Shown here piece by piece: positions 44,181-58,294 of a stretch of DNA of 64,000 bases. Numbering within the stretch: the stretch's first letter is position 1; each line of letters opens with the position of its first letter. The DNA is from Nemertoderma westbladi (taxonomy: Eukaryota; Xenacoelomorpha; Nemertodermatida; Nemertodermatidae). A model generated the notes under the pieces. That model saw nothing but the letters and a program-made list of their open reading frames with translations. It had not been told where the DNA came from and did no database searches. The position numbers and the translations under genes are program-made. Where the stretch lies: contig JAUCBJ010002774.1 of the NCBI GenBank assembly GCA_032718475.1, positions 1-64,000 on the forward strand, read 5' to 3'.

Positions 44181-45267
44181 TACATATAAATGTATAATAA
44201 CAAACACATCGAAAAACACAGCTTGTCAACACATTGTTACCGTTCAATAATAACTCATTCTGTCAGACCTGTGTGTATTTTTGCAACTTTTTCCATAAAA
44301 CATTGATACCCTCCCTATATGAACTCTTTGTAAATTGATTCGAATGCCAGTTTTTGTCATCATAAATGACGATGAAATTTGGTTGAAATTTGGCAGTAAA
44401 TTCATTTTCAACATAAATAGTTATTGTGAAAAGAAAAGCAGAATATCGATGCAGATACAGAAATCAGAGAATACTTATTAAATTTAACGTGTATTTTTGA
44501 AAAGTTTGAGAAAAATTCCGCTAATATAGCTCACATTTACTTTATGACATTATAGAAACCGACTTTGCCTCCCACAAACCCGATGATATAAAGTTGATTC
44601 AATTTATGGATGTCACAATTTTGTATTAATTAACTCTGTTTTTGGACGACCAAACGCCTTCTGTATTCTAGCCCAGGGCCAACCAGGCCTTAATCCGCCC
44701 CTGTAGGCTGTTCAAGTCATGGTGATGGTGTCAATACCATATTGTGAGTTATTTCACTGAAAAAAATACTTACATTTACCACACCAAATTAACAAGCGGC
44801 TCAATTAGAACCTTAATGATTGATTTAGTGAGTGTATGTGCTGTGCAGTACCTTGAATATAAAAGCTGGGTAATTGGTGCTCGAGATATTTAACAATACC
44901 TGCATTGTAGTTACATCTAGGATAAATAGTTAGTATCAATGCCATTTCTTTTGTCTACTATCACGAAAACCAATGATGTTACTGTCTGATGTTTTTTTCA
45001 CAATATCGCTTTGTCTCGCAACCATTATTTCGACGATTTCAGATCGAATGAGCATATTATTATTATTAATATTATTGCGGTATGTGCAGTGTCGCGCTAG
45101 ACATAAACCGTCTCGCCGAATTGGTATAATTGTGAGAGTCTTTAGCTCAGCTTACAGTTTAATTTTTAAACGTAATCAGCTGTTATTTGCGTCAATTTTC
45201 CTACTGGAGAGGGATACATTTTGACCACCACACACCGCCCACCTATCTGGAATGGCGTGGACGATTC
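44181..45267. other. AT-rich stretch, no gene recognised
   Basis: No coding region, tandem array or inverted repeat that I could support. Confidence 0.5.
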
Positions 45268-46460
45268 ACCGTACTTAGTTCCAATTTAAGCCTCATGCGA
45301 ATTTAGTTCCAATGGAAACGAATTTAGTTTCAATTTTGGCGAACTTAGTTCCAATAACTAGAGAAAAACGAAAACGAATTTAGTTCCAATGGATGCGAAT
45401 TTAGTTCCAATGGAAGCGAATTTAGTTCCAATGCAAGCGAATTTAGTTCCAATGCAAGCGAATTTAGTTCCAATGGAAGCGAACTTAGTTCCAATGTTTC
45501 AGGTGTGGGGCGAGCCACGTAGTTGGCGAAGAATCTGTTTAAGGACACCATTAGGTGGATGGTTAAATAATAATTGTAAATAACTAACCCAAACAACGCC
45601 CAACCTCCTAACCAAAACAATTTAATTAGATTCATTTCTATTTAATCATTTAAAATTATATTCATTGTAAAAAACAACGCCAAAGGTCTTAACCCAAACT
45701 ACGCCCAACCTCCTAGCCCAAACAACTGGTAAATATTGTATTTGGTGTGAAAATGGCACAATGTGTATGACTTGAGTATATAATACTACAGACTCAGTCA
45801 GTCAGTATCAGTATACTCGTGATTAATATATATTTCAAAATGTGCAATTATACATTTTAATTCATTAAATGACAGAAGGGTTTTACAATTATTTACAATT
45901 ATTGTTGACCCTGACCCACCCCAAATAGTGGCAATACGCAATAGGCTTCGCCTACTACGTGGCTATCCCCACGATTGAAACATTGGAACAAAGTTCGTAC
46001 CCATTGGAACTAAATTCGCTTCCATTGGAACTAAATTCGCATGCATTGGAACTAAATTCGCTTGCATTGGAACTAAATTCGCATGCATTGGAACTAAATT
46101 CGCTTGCATTGGAACTAAATTCGCTTGCATTGGAACTAAATTCGCATGCATTGGAACTAAATTCGCTTGCTTTGGAACTAAATTCACATGCATTGGAACT
46201 AAATTCGCATGCATTGGAACTAAGTTCGCATCCATTTGGAACTAAATTCGCTTCCATTGGAACTAATTTCGCATCCATTGGAACTAAATTCGCATCCATT
46301 GGAACTAAGTTCGTTTTGATATTCCGGGATTGGAACTAAGTTCGCCTTGATTGGAACTAAGTTCGCTTTGTAAAATTTATTTTGGAACTAAATTCGTTTC
46401 AATTGGAACTAAGTTCGCATTTGAAAATGTGCGATTGGAAATAAGTTCGTTCTACCGCGT
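45268..46460. mobile_element. Foldback-like element with 21-bp subrepeat arms
   Basis: Left arm (about 45268-45500) is tandem GAATTTAGTTCCAATGCAAG-type units of 21 bp. Right arm (about 45980-46455) is the same unit inverted (CTTGCATTGGAACTAAATTC). Between them, 45505-45972 has its own inverted ends, GTGGGGCGAGCCACGTAGT on the left and the complement of GTGGGGATAGCCACGTAGT on the right, continuous with the arms. Inverted arms built of short direct repeats are the hallmark of foldback transposons such as Drosophila FB. The middle (45580-45900) has no transposase. Readings such as ANLVPMQ repeats are artefacts. Confidence 0.75.
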
Positions 46461-48424
46461 GGACTCACCTTCGCATAATTGAGGTGTTAAAATTCCGCAG
46501 AACAATATGATAATGTCATATAACGTGGCTCGATTCATCCTTGTAGAGAAATCTTTCACCCATAAATCGACGGTATTTGTCATATATAATTATGAAATTA
46601 AATTCATAAAATGAATTCGTGAAACAATTCAGAAATATAAACTATTTATTATGCACTAATGTAAATATACTACAACGCATGTAAACGTAACTGCAAACAA
46701 AACATCATAAAAGCAAATGAGACAGAGTTTAGGGTAATGACTAACTCAATGATTTTAATAAAAGCGTTAGATGGAGGTGTACTTTCTATTTACTATATTA
46801 TACTCAAAGGATATATCAATTCTCACGAGGTTTATCTATTGAGTAGAATGTTGCATTATTTATAAAGGGAGGTTGGTATTGCACTAGTTAATGATGAAAT
46901 TAATGTTTTAACACCCACCTTCTTTTGGTCTCCTGTGGGGGCGGCTTCCTTTTAAACTATTTATGTGCATTTTTATTTAAAGGTGATTTCAGTGTTGACA
47001 TATATAGACGTTGAAATCATGTTGAATTTAATTTGTGTCGGTTAGGATTGTTTATTTTAGTCTGTGTAATTAGACAGACAATAATTATTAGTGATGCAAA
47101 ATCAAACTGAAATTGAACTGAAATATAAATCAAACTTAAATTTAACTGAAACATGAATCAAACTGAAATTGATACCATAAATTGAAATTGATATTTAAGG
47201 GTGTCAACGCTACGCCGACAACACAGCTATGAACAATTAGTGTTAATTAACGTGAATTATCAATTGAGGGAAAGGTACAGGTAGCAGTGGTAGGCTATTC
47301 TAACCAAAACAATAAACGGGAATTAATCACACAGGTTACAGAATAGATCTTGTTCGTAATAAAAGTTGTTAGTTGTTATCTTTGGATGAAATGCTGTCCA
47401 ATTTTTGATGAAGGTAAATGTAAAAGCAGCGTAAATGTTACTTTTAAAAAGTAAATGTTTGATTGATACGATAGGGGCGCCATAGCAACCGTTATTGCAG
47501 CAATTATTTAATGGACCATAGTATCGATCGCTAATGGCTGTTGTGTAATATTTCTTTGTGTAAGCTTATAAACACTAATACACTGTGTGTATGTGTAATC
47601 GCGTCGCTCCTATCTTATATCTCTATCACGGGCCGGCTCAGTGCTGTGTTTATCCAGTAGGGACTGAAACCCACAACCACGGATAGTTTGCCTGAGTCGA
47701 GACCACCTGCCCCTTCTACCTGTATCCGATGGCATTGCGAGCGCGTTTTCCAGTCCATAATTCCAGGCAATAACTAAACATACCCATACCGTGTTGTCAC
47801 CGCACCGATGATACTGTCACCAGTTCTTTATCTTTACTCCCAGCTCGAATTCCTACATCTACTCTATACTGAAATTTCAAGTGGCTCGCCTTGTATTTGT
47901 CTATTCTGTGGTACATGTTGCCGTTATTGGTTCGCTTGCCCCCATTCCTTCTTGGCGTGTAAGTCTTATCTTAAGATCGTTTGTCGTACTAATGTCTCTC
48001 TCTGTTCTTCTTACTTTTGCGTGTATTTGTGTTTACTTTATAGTGAACAAATTATGTAATATTAAAATACTTTTTTTTCGGAAATTGAAATATTATATCA
48101 TTACGTGATACATGCTATGCCGAAATGTATGAGTCGATTTACTATATGAGACCGGTGAGATGGGATGGTTTTATGAGACCGGTGAGACACACATCACCAC
48201 TATTGGGCCTGTCAAGGCATATAAATCATTGTAAAGCTCATTTGTCTCGTCTTACTTTTCGGTAGAAACTAAAAGTAAGATTTTTCGCAAAAATATGGGA
48301 ATAGTTGTTGTGTCTTTTTGGACAAAATTTAATTTTCGATCCTTTAATGTTATACATAATATATTATGATTATACTAATCATGGCTCAGCATTAAAATAC
48401 CGAATCCTAAAATACGGGGATTCA
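46461..48424. other. AT-rich stretch with minor simple repeats and a possible SINE
   Basis: Contains a cryptic AATCAAACTGAAATT repeat (47098-47195), the possible SINE below and a small TATGAGACCGGTGAGA duplication (48148-48187). No gene was recognised. Confidence 0.5.
47610..47730 (-). repeat. Possible tRNA-derived SINE fragment
   Basis: Read on the minus strand, GGTCTCGACTCAGGCA is followed about 30 nt later by GTGGGTTTCAGTCCC, roughly like an A box and a B box of a Pol III promoter, then CACAGCACTGAGCCGGCCC. The match to box consensuses is imperfect and only one copy is present, so this is tentative. Confidence 0.25.
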
Positions 48425-49200
48425 AATTCTGAAACAAACACACTGGTAACAGAATACTGAAACAAACAGACTGGTAACAGAATACTGAAACAAACAGACT
48501 GGTATCAGAATACTGAAACAAACAGACTGGTATCAGAATACTGAAACAAACACACTGGTATCAGAATACTGAAACAAACAGACTGCTTCAGAATACTGAA
48601 ACAAACTTACTGTTATCAGAATACTGAAACAAACAAACTGGTATCAGAATACTGAAACAAACAGACTGCTTCAGAATACTGAAACAAACTTACTGTTATC
48701 AGAATACTGAAACAAACAAACTGGTATCAGAATACTGAAACAAACAGACTGCTGTCAGAATACTATACTGGAACAAACTTACTGTTATCAGAATACTGAA
48801 ACAAACACACTGGTATCAGAATACTGAAACAAACAGACTGCTATCAGAATACTGAAACAAACTTACTGTTATCAGAATACTGAAACAAACACACTGGTAT
48901 CAGAATACTGAAACAAACAAACTGGTATCAGAATACTGAAACAAACATAATGGTATCAGAATCCCTGAAACAAACACAATGATTTCAGAATATTGAAACA
49001 TACACGCCGATATCAGAATACTGAAACAAACACCCCAGTATCGAGTATCAAAATACTGAAACAAACTCACCGGTATCAGAACAGACTGGTATCAGAATAC
49101 TGAAACAAACACACTGCTATCAGAATACTGAAACAAAGGCACCTGTATCCTAATGCTGAGACAAACATCACACCGGTATCAGATTACTGATACAAAGACA
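48425..49200. repeat. 28-bp tandem array
   Basis: About 27 copies of CAGAATACTGAAACAAACAG plus ACTGGTAT, decaying toward 49200. Some units have CTGCT in place of CTGGTAT and others TTACTGTTAT. No flanking exon could be identified. Confidence 0.92.
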
Positions 49201-50814
49201 AAAAGCAAAAAGAACACTGAATTAATTTCTTCAGTTTCAGTGAGGGACTAAAGTATGATAGCGTATAATAGCTTAATAAATTACCTGTCCGAAATTAGAG
49301 AAAAAAATAATTGATTTATCCTTAAATTTAAGTATATTTAAATTTAAGTAATAATGAAGTAATTTAGTAAACAATTTATATATTAAGTAACACACAATTA
49401 ATTGTAATTATACGTCAAAAATTGTCATTTTTTATTTTTTTTTATTTAACAAATTTTTTATTTAATATATACCATGCTAAAAGAAATGATTAAACTCTGA
49501 AATGTAATTATATTGACTACATAAGTTATTATAAAATGTTATAAAACAAATGCCACATTTATCTACATAACTCAGCTATTTTGTTGGTAGGCTATGATGT
49601 GCCGTTACAGTATGAATTGGTATGTTGAATATTCCAGTGATTACTATGCCTCGGCACGTTCGCGTAACCACCACCTTCTGTCGGGACTCATACTTAGAAT
49701 AATTTATTTAACGAAATTCCCTAAGTTATGCCGACATATGGCAGCATCACAGCAGAAAAAATGCATAATTCTAGGCCTTGTTATTCACTGTATGGCTGTT
49801 TGACTTGACTTTTGCTGCATTTTAAGTACTTGCCATAATACACTACTATAATACAAGTACGCAAAATAAATTGTTGTGTCTCTATATATAAGAACTAAAT
49901 TGTTGTTGTACACCGTATTATTATACCTCCAGTAAATGTGTCTCAGTTTGTTCTGAGTCTCTGGAATAAGCAACCAATGGTTACATTTTCATCCTAAGAA
50001 ATGCCTGTTCCATTGATGATAGCATTCTCATCATCCTTTCCTAAACTTTTCAACCAATGCAATTCCTACAATCTGTCAGGTTATCCATGTAGGTAGAGAT
50101 TGCCATTTGTTACAAAGAGTAGTTATGTATATCATTGCACGATAATTTGCAATCACACACACACGGGTGGTACTGAGCATTCCCTTAAAATTCCATACCG
50201 TTCGCAAATTGAAGTTACAGGTTGGAGAGATATTGGCAAATACTCCAAAATTATATTTACATTGAGGAAATAGTGAATTGATTGGGTGGATTGAAAATTG
50301 TAACTAATTGAAATTGTGAAAAATACGTGCACCCCATTGACGCCTGCCGGCCCTTGTGAAGAATACCAGACCTGGTATTCTTCACATGGGCGCGCCTGCC
50401 TATGCACAGAACAAAAAGTTAGTGCTATTTGTTTTGTCTGCCCCTATTGTGAAATACGCATTATTCGCAAATATGCTTTTCATATTTTGTGAGCTATTTA
50501 TTATTTTATTTGATAAAAGTGTTGGAGTGGATACAGTCTCTTGTATAATTAGTTCAAATAGGGTTCTAATACTGACCTATACCATTTACCTCATATATCC
50601 GCACTATTAAAAATTAAATCACCGCAAATGGTGTCCAAGTTAACGTTGATGGGATGTTATGACAGACCTGTACCACACTTATTTATGTTCGTTCTTGCCG
50701 TCTCATACTCATATCGGTGGATCCCGTATATATATTGTTAAGTTTTTAAAGTAAATACGTTGTCTATATCCATACCATGCATATCTACACCTATATATGG
50801 TTATTTCACTCATA
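49201..50814. other. AT-rich stretch, no gene recognised
   Basis: No coding region that I can support. A short near-palindrome (GAATACCAGACCTGGTATTC) lies at 50361-50380. Confidence 0.5.
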
Positions 50815-53800
50815 AGTGCTGTTTATTTTACCACTATGTACTATTATATTATTTCTCAGTGTTGTTTATTTTACCACTATGTACTATTATATTATTTATC
50901 AGTGTTGTTTATTTTACTCCTATGTACTATTATATTATTTCTCAGTGTTGTTTATTTTACCACTATGTACTATTATATTATTTCTCAGTGTTGTTTATTT
51001 TACTACTATGTACTATTATATTATTTCTCAGTGTTGTTTATTTTACCACTATGTACTATTATATTATTTCTCAGTGTTGTTTATTTTACCACTATGTACT
51101 ATTATATTATTTATCAGTGTTGTTTATTTTACCACTATGTACTATTATATTATTTCTCAGTGTTGTTTATTTTACCACTATATACTATTATATTATTTAT
51201 CAGTGTTGTTTATTTTACCACTATGTACTATTATATTATTTCTCAGTGTTGTTTATTTTACTACTATGTACTATTATATTATTTATCAGTGTTGTTTATT
51301 TTACCACTATGTACTATTATATTATTTCTCAGTGTTGTTTATTTTACCACTATGTACTAGTAGATTATTTCTCAGTGTTGTTTATTTTACCACTATGTAC
51401 TATTATATTATTTCTCAGTGTTGTTTATTTTACTACTATGTACTATTGTATTATTTATCAGTGTTGTTTATTTTACCACTATGTACTATTATATTATTTC
51501 TCAGTGTTGTTTATTTTACCACTATGTACTATTATATTATTTATCAGTGTTGTTTATTTTACCACTATGTACTATTATATTATTTCTCAGTGTTGTTTAT
51601 TTTACCACTATGTACTATTATATTATTTATCAGTGTTGTTTATTTTACCACTATGTACTATTATATTATTTCTCTATTTCTCATTGTTTTTATTTTACGA
51701 CTATGTACTATTATATTATTTCTCAGTGTTGTTTATTTTACTACTATGTACTATTATATTATTTATCAGTGTTGTTTATTTTACTACTATGTACTATTAT
51801 ATTATTTCTCAGTGTTGTTTATTTTACCACTATGTACTATTATATTATTTCTCAGTGTTGTTTATTTTACCACTATGTACTATTATATTATTTATCAGTG
51901 TTGTTTATTTTACCACTATGTACTATTATATTATTTCTCAGTGTTGTTTATTTTACCACTATGTACTATTATATTATTTCTCAGTGTTGTTTATTTTACT
52001 ACTACTATGTACTATTATATTATTTATCAGTGTTGTTTATTTTACCACTATGTACTATTATATTATTTCTCAGTGTTGTTTATTTTACCACTCTGTACTA
52101 TTATATTATTTATCAGTGTTGTTTATTTTACTACTATGTACTATTATATTATTTATCAGTGTTGTTTATTTTACCACTATGTACTATTATATTATTTATC
52201 AGTGTTGTTTATTTTACCACTATGTACTATTATATTATTTATCAGTGTTGTTTATTTTACCACTATGTACTATTATATTATTTATCTATTTCTCAGTGTT
52301 GTTTATTTTACGACTATGTACTATTATATTATTTCTCAGTGTTGTTTATTTTACTACTATGTAGTATTATATTATTTCTCAGTGTTGTTTATTTTACTAC
52401 TATGTACTATTATATTATTTCTCAGTGTTGTTTATTTTACCACTATGTACTATTATATTATTTCTCAGTGTTGTTTATTTTACCACTATGTACTATTATA
52501 TTATTTCTCAGTGTTGTTTATTTTACCACTATGTACTATTATATTATTTCTCAGTGTTGTTTATTTTACTACTATGTACTATTATATTATTTCTCAGTGT
52601 TGTTTATTTTACCACTATGTACTATTATATTATTTATCAGTGTTGTTTATTTTACCACTATGTACTATTATATTATTTCTCAGTGTTGTTTATTTTACCA
52701 CTATGTACTATTATATTATTTATCAGTGTTGTTTATTTTACCACTATGTACTATTATATTATTTCTCAGTGTTGTTTATTTTACTACTATGTACTATTAT
52801 ATTATTTCTCAGTGTTGTTTATTTTACCACTATGTACTATTATATTATTTATCAGTGTTGTTTATTTTACCACTATGTACTATTATATTATTTCTCAGTG
52901 TTGTTTATTTTACCACTATGTACTATTATATTATTTATCAGTGTTGTTTATTTTACCACTATGTACTATTATATTATTTATCAGTGTTGTTTATTTTACC
53001 ACTATGTACTATTATATTATTTCTCAGTGTTGTTTATTTTACCACTATGTACTATTATATTATTTATCAGTGTTGTTTATTTTACCACTATGTACTATTA
53101 TATTATTTCTCAGTGTTGTTTATTTTACCACTATGTACTATTATATTATTTCTCAGTGTTGTTTATTTTACTACTATGTACTATTATATTATTTCTCAGT
53201 GTTGTTTATTTTACCACTATGTACTATTATATTATTTATCAGTGTTGTTTATTTTACCACTATGTACCATTATATTATTTCTCAGTGTTGTTTATTTTAC
53301 TACTATGTACTATTAGATTATTTCTCAGTGTTGTTTATTTTACCACTATGTACCATTATATTATTTCACAGTGTTGTTTATTTTACCACTATGTACTATT
53401 ATATTATTTCTCAGTGTTGTTTATTTTACCAAATGTACTATTAGATTATTTCTCAGTGTTGTTTATTTTACCACTATGTACTATTATATTATTTCTCAGT
53501 GTTGTTTATTTTACCACTATGTACTATTATATTATTTCTCAGTGTTGTTTATTTTACCACTATGTACTATTATATTATTTCTCAGTGTTGTTTATTTTAC
53601 CACTATGTACTATTATATTATTTATCAGTGTTGTTTATTTTACCACTATGTACTATTATATTATTTCTCAGTGTTGTTTATTTTACCACTATGTACTATT
53701 ATATTATTTCTCAGTGTTGTTTATTTTACCACTATGTACTATTATATTATTTCTCAGTGTTGTTTATTTTACCACTATGTACTATTATATTATTTCTCAG

Positions 53801-55625
53801 TGTTGTTTATTTTACCACTATGTACTATTATATTATTTCTCAGTGTTGTTTATTTTACCACTATGTACTATTATATTATTTATCAGTGTTGTTTATTTTA
53901 CCACTATGTACTATTATATTATTTATCAGTGTTGTTTATTTTACCACTATGTACTATTAGATTATTTCTCAGTGTTGTTTATTTTACCACTATGTACTAT
54001 TATATTATTTCTCAGTGTTGTTTATTTTACCACTATGTACTATTATATTATTTCTCAGTGTTGTTTATTTTACCACTATGTACTATTATATTATTTATCA
54101 GTGTTGTTTATTTTACCACTATGTACTATTATATTATTTCTCAGTGTTGTTTATTTTACCACTATGTACTATTATATTATTTATCAGTGTTGTTTATTTT
54201 ACCACTATGTACTATTATATTATTTCTCAGTGTTGTTTATTTTACTACTATGTACTATTATATTATTTCTCAGTGTTGTTTATTTTACCACTATGTACTA
54301 TTATATTATTTCTCAGTGTTGTTTATTTTACTACTATGTACTATTATATTATTTCTCAGTGTTGTTTATTTTACCACTATGTACCATTATATTATTTCTC
54401 AGTGTTGTTTATTTTACTACTATGTACTATTATATTATTTCTCAGTGTTGTTTATTTTACCACTATGTACCATTATATTATTTCTCAGTGTTGTTTATTT
54501 TACTACTATGTACTATTAGATTATTTCTCAGTGTTGTTTATTTTACCACTATGTACTATTATATTATTTCTCAGTGTTGTTTATTTTACTACTATGTACT
54601 ATTATATTATTTCTCAGTGTTGTTTATTTTACCACTATGTACTATTATATTATTTCTCAGTGTTGTTTATTTTACCACTATGTACCATTATATTATTTCT
54701 CAGTGTTGTTTATTTTACTACTATGTACTATTAGATTATTTCTCAGTGTTGTTTATTTTACTACTATGTACTATTATATTATTTATCAGTGTTGTTTATT
54801 TTACTACTATGTACTATTAGATTATTTCTCAGTGTTGTTTATTTTACCACTATGTACTATTATATTATTTATCAGTGTTGTTTATTTTACTACTATGTAC
54901 TATTATATTATTTCTCAGTGTTGTTTATTTTACTACTATGTATTATTATATTATTTCTCAGTGTTGTTTATTTTACTACTATGTACTATTATATTATTTC
55001 TCAGTGTTGTTTATTTTACTACTATGTACTATTATATTATTTATCAGTGTTGTTTATTTTACCACTATGTACTATTATATTATTTCTCAGTGTTGTTTAT
55101 TTTACTACTATGTACTATTATATTATTTATCAGTGTTGTTTATTTTACTCCTATGTACTATTATATTATTTCTCAGTGTTGTTTATTTTACTACTATGTA
55201 CTATTATATTATTTCTCAGTGTTGTTTATTTTACTACTATGTACTATTATATTATTTCTCAGTGTTGTTTATTTTACCACTATGTACTATTAGATTATTT
55301 CTCAGTGTTGTTTATTTTACTACTATGTACTATTATATTATTTCTCAGTGTTGTTTATTTTACCACTATGTACTATTAGATTATTTCTCAGTGTTGTTTA
55401 TTTTACTACTATGTACTATTATATTATTTCTCAGTGTTGTTTATTTTACCACTATGTACTATTAGATTATTTCTCAGTGTTGTTTATTTTACTACTATGT
55501 ACTATTATATTATTTCTCAGTGTTGTTTATTTTACCACTATGTACTATTATATTATTTCTCAGTGTTGTTTATTTTACTACTATGTATGATTATTTTATT
55601 CGTCAGTGTTGTTTATGTTACTGCT
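50815..55625. repeat. 43-bp tandem array, about 112 copies
   Basis: Unit TGTTGTTTATTTTACCACTA plus TGTACTATTATATTATTTCTCAG in plus orientation, very homogeneous, with ACCACT/ACTACT and TTTCTCAG/TTTATCAG variants. Because 43 is not a multiple of 3, one frame reads all three phases in turn and stays open for up to 1334 codons; this is not a gene. On the plus strand each unit holds a pyrimidine-rich TTATATTATTTCTCAG resembling a splice acceptor; on the minus strand each holds GTAAAATAAAC, resembling a donor. The end units (55590-55625) are the most diverged. Confidence 0.95.
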
Positions 55626-56888
55626 ACGGTAATATAATATCGGCTTAACTGAGCGGCCTCTTCGAAACGAAATGAATAACGTGTTGGGTGGTTTCAAATT
55701 ATATATCTGTAACAATTATCTATTATTGTGCATCGCCATATATTTTGCTACCATTCACAATTTAACCTTATAATTATTACTTTTTTACGGCTATATATCT
55801 GTTTTTATTCGTGCTGTGCACTTTTTACTTCATAATTATATCAATTTAATTCAATTATAGATACAATGAATGAAAATCAGAGTATTTAATATTTTATAAA
55901 TAATTATTACCTTATAAATTTCAACTGTCGTGTCACACCTAGTGACACTCTTTAGACGTTAGTGTTACACAATTGTACAATGGGAACTTTGCTTCTACTG
56001 GGGGAGTAAAATAAGGGTTGGTTTTGTTTTTGCTACGGAGTTTTCAGCCTGCCCGCCTTTCATGCAACAGCCAAGAGAGAGGCGCCTTCGGTTTGACTCC
56101 GCTCTTTCTTGGTTCAGTTTCATTGTTAACTTTACCTAACTTAAACTCTAAAAAGCACAAAAATTCCTCATTACCTAATAATACATTTATTTTATTAATG
56201 GATTTGGTGGCGTGTGATCTTGGTTATTTTGAAGCAATCATGTTATTAATATCAAAGGCATGTGAATGTATATTATGTACGCTCAACTGCATCATGATTT
56301 ACGAAATCTATGCGGTTTACGATTTAAAACGGTTGCTTGTCAATGCAAGTAGGGAAATTCCCTTTGATGCAAAAACAGCTGAGAATACTATTTAGGTTTA
56401 GGTCGGCTTATTTGGCGGATGGAGGGAGTTAGCTTTGGCACAGTCCAGGCTGAGCTGAATTACTTGCAGATTTGCAAACACCTGTTTTTTGCACCTAATC
56501 TTTGCCTATTGTAACATAATGAATATAATCCCATTTAGTTTCAGCCACTTTGAATTTCTATTTATCTTTTTGTTTCTATTTATCTTTTTATTATTTATCT
56601 CATATGATCGAGTTGACAACTGGTCAAGATTCGAGCGCGGACCTTCAAGTTCTCAACTGAAATATCGAATTTCGTAGTCCTGGGCCTTAATCACATCAGT
56701 GCGATCATCGGAGTACTGAAGGGGCGCTTCGTGTAGCAGTATTGATTTCTCCCAAAAATATATCTGTAACCTAATCTATTGACTTTTGTTTATTGTTTTG
56801 TTTGGAATAACTTGCCACTGAAACCTCCGCCTTCCCTTAACTGCTAATTACACATTGTGACGAGATATTAATTGACCGATATGGGATT

Positions 56889-56911
56889 CCCCCCCCCCCC
56901 CCCTCCCCCCC
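56889..56911. repeat. C-rich homopolymer tract
   Basis: C15, T, C7. About 210 bp later a G19 tract occurs, but the sequence between them is not an inverted repeat. Confidence 0.9.
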
Positions 56912-57121
56912 TTCTCCCTCCAGGAAGGGACTCCTGATCCAAAGAAAATTGAACCTCCCATTTATGTTACCTCAAGGGGAAAGCGGTTCATTTTTTTGAA
57001 TCCTTTAATTTATAATTGTGGGTGGATTACCAATGTGAGATTTGGTGGGTCATTACCGCCCAATCCTCCTATCTCTACTCCTCATACTCGTGCCTCTCCC
57101 ACCCCCTGACCGGGGAGGGGA

Positions 57122-57140
57122 GGGGGGGGGGGGGGGGGGG
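57122..57140. repeat. G19 homopolymer
   Basis: Uninterrupted G run followed by TCACGAATAGG, comparable to the G22 followed by TCACACAG at 23862. Confidence 0.9.
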
Positions 57141-57697
57141 TCACGAATAGGCCAACCAATACACCCAAAACCGGAAAATAAATGTCACCTGCAATAAAAT
57201 AAAAATTATTAATACCATATTTCATGTCAAAGTTCTGTAATTAGCCGACATTTTTTATGTCCCTGTACTTTACGCCAATTTTTATTGTGACAAACATGTT
57301 TATTGATACCAATGCAGTTAATGGAAAGAAATCTCATTATGTCCGCCGGAGCGATGCGAGATTAGATCCGACAGTTTCGGATTGTCCTTTCTCTTACTAA
57401 TCTTTGCAACAGTGAATCCGGGTTGTCAGATTTTAATTGTGAGATCTCAACACAACCGCGGTAACAATAAAATCCTCCCCCCGCCGCCACTTTAGTTCGG
57501 TTACACCGCCTAACATAAATATATTTGATAAGTAACAACCTCATGAATCTGACATTTTTAAGCTGACTGAATCGCTCATTTATATAGCCAACCAACCATG
57601 CTCGGAAGTTATTTTATAATTAAACATCTGAAATTCTTTCATTTGCACCGATACTGTAGTTGAGTTGAGGGTTTGTTGATGGCATGTTGGACTTTCG

Positions 57698-57862
57698 AGG
57701 ATTTGGAAGTCACACAGGATTCATCGGAAATTTAAGAATCATCGGAAACTTAAGGTCCGATTATTTAGAGCAGCAGTAGTTCCAGTACTCCTCTATGGGA
57801 GTCCATGCTTGGCTTTAACTGCTGAGGACACCAAATCTCTGGATAGCACATTCACAAGAATG
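57698..57862 (+). pseudogene. Internal fragment of the same RTE-like reverse transcriptase
   Basis: About 165 bp matching the part of the 33.6-35.6 kb element that encodes RIWKSPRINRKLKVRLFRAA and VVPVLLYGSPCWALTAEDTK. A 17-bp internal duplication (ATCATCGGAAA...TTAAG) is present near 57725-57752. Both element ends are absent. Confidence 0.85.
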
Positions 57863-57954
57863 ACAAGCCGGCATTTAATGGTGGTTACAAAATGATTTTT
57901 TTGTTAAACCGGCATAGCATCTCAATGTGCCGTTTCTATGCAGCACGCGGATTA

Positions 57955-58095
57955 TAGTGGATAAGTATGGCGAGCCACAAATTCTAGGTGAATCTTGGCA
58001 TAGCGCTGTAATTAATGGATGTCGTCGTTGGAAATGTTTGAACGCCAATAAGTCGGTCAATATTTGATGAAATTGAACCAAACTTGGTACAAGTG
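57955..58095. repeat. Dispersed repeat, copy 4 (partial)
   Basis: GTATGGCGAGCCACAAATTC, GGCATAGCGCTG, then CGCCAATAAGTCGGTCAATA and TTGATGAAATTGAACCAAAC with TTGGTACA, the same order of modules as copy 1 in inverted terminal form. The far end is missing or too diverged. Confidence 0.55.
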
Positions 58096-58294
58096 GTCAA
58101 AAGCTTTAAATTCTACACACGGATAGACTTCTATAGTCCCTTTGTCGGCCGCTAGGGGGCGAATGACCAGTGGAAAAACCTGCAGGGGAAACACATTATT
58201 TCTAACTCTATAAGGTCTCTTGATATGGGGGGTGGTGGGCAAGGTTCCTTTATTACTATTAACCTTTAATAATATTAGTACTATAGGTTGCCTT

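Larger units (their letters stand above)
55626..57697. other. Stretch without a recognised gene; C and G tracts
   Basis: One open frame (56018-56395, 125 codons) has no recognisable domain and is not supported as a gene. A C-rich tract (56889-56911) and a G19 (57122-57140) bound about 210 bp. Confidence 0.45.

Noticed and set aside
50816-54820. 1334-codon open frame and several overlapping ones with repeated LFILPLCTIILF-type sequence
   Set aside because: They are translations of the 43-bp array; the period is not a multiple of three, so one frame cycles through all three and stays open. No non-repetitive protein is present.
55630-55720. Candidate minus-strand exon ending at the 43-bp array, tested as the missing first Ly6 exon
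   Set aside because: The phase would fit, but the open stretch has no ATG and no signal-peptide-like hydrophobic run before a TAA.
56018-56395. 125-codon open frame on the plus strand
   Set aside because: No recognisable domain, no coding-like composition and no splice or polyadenylation context that I can defend.
56620-56700. Possible tRNA-like B box (GCTCGAATCTT on the minus strand)
   Set aside because: No matching A box or cloverleaf; too weak to annotate.
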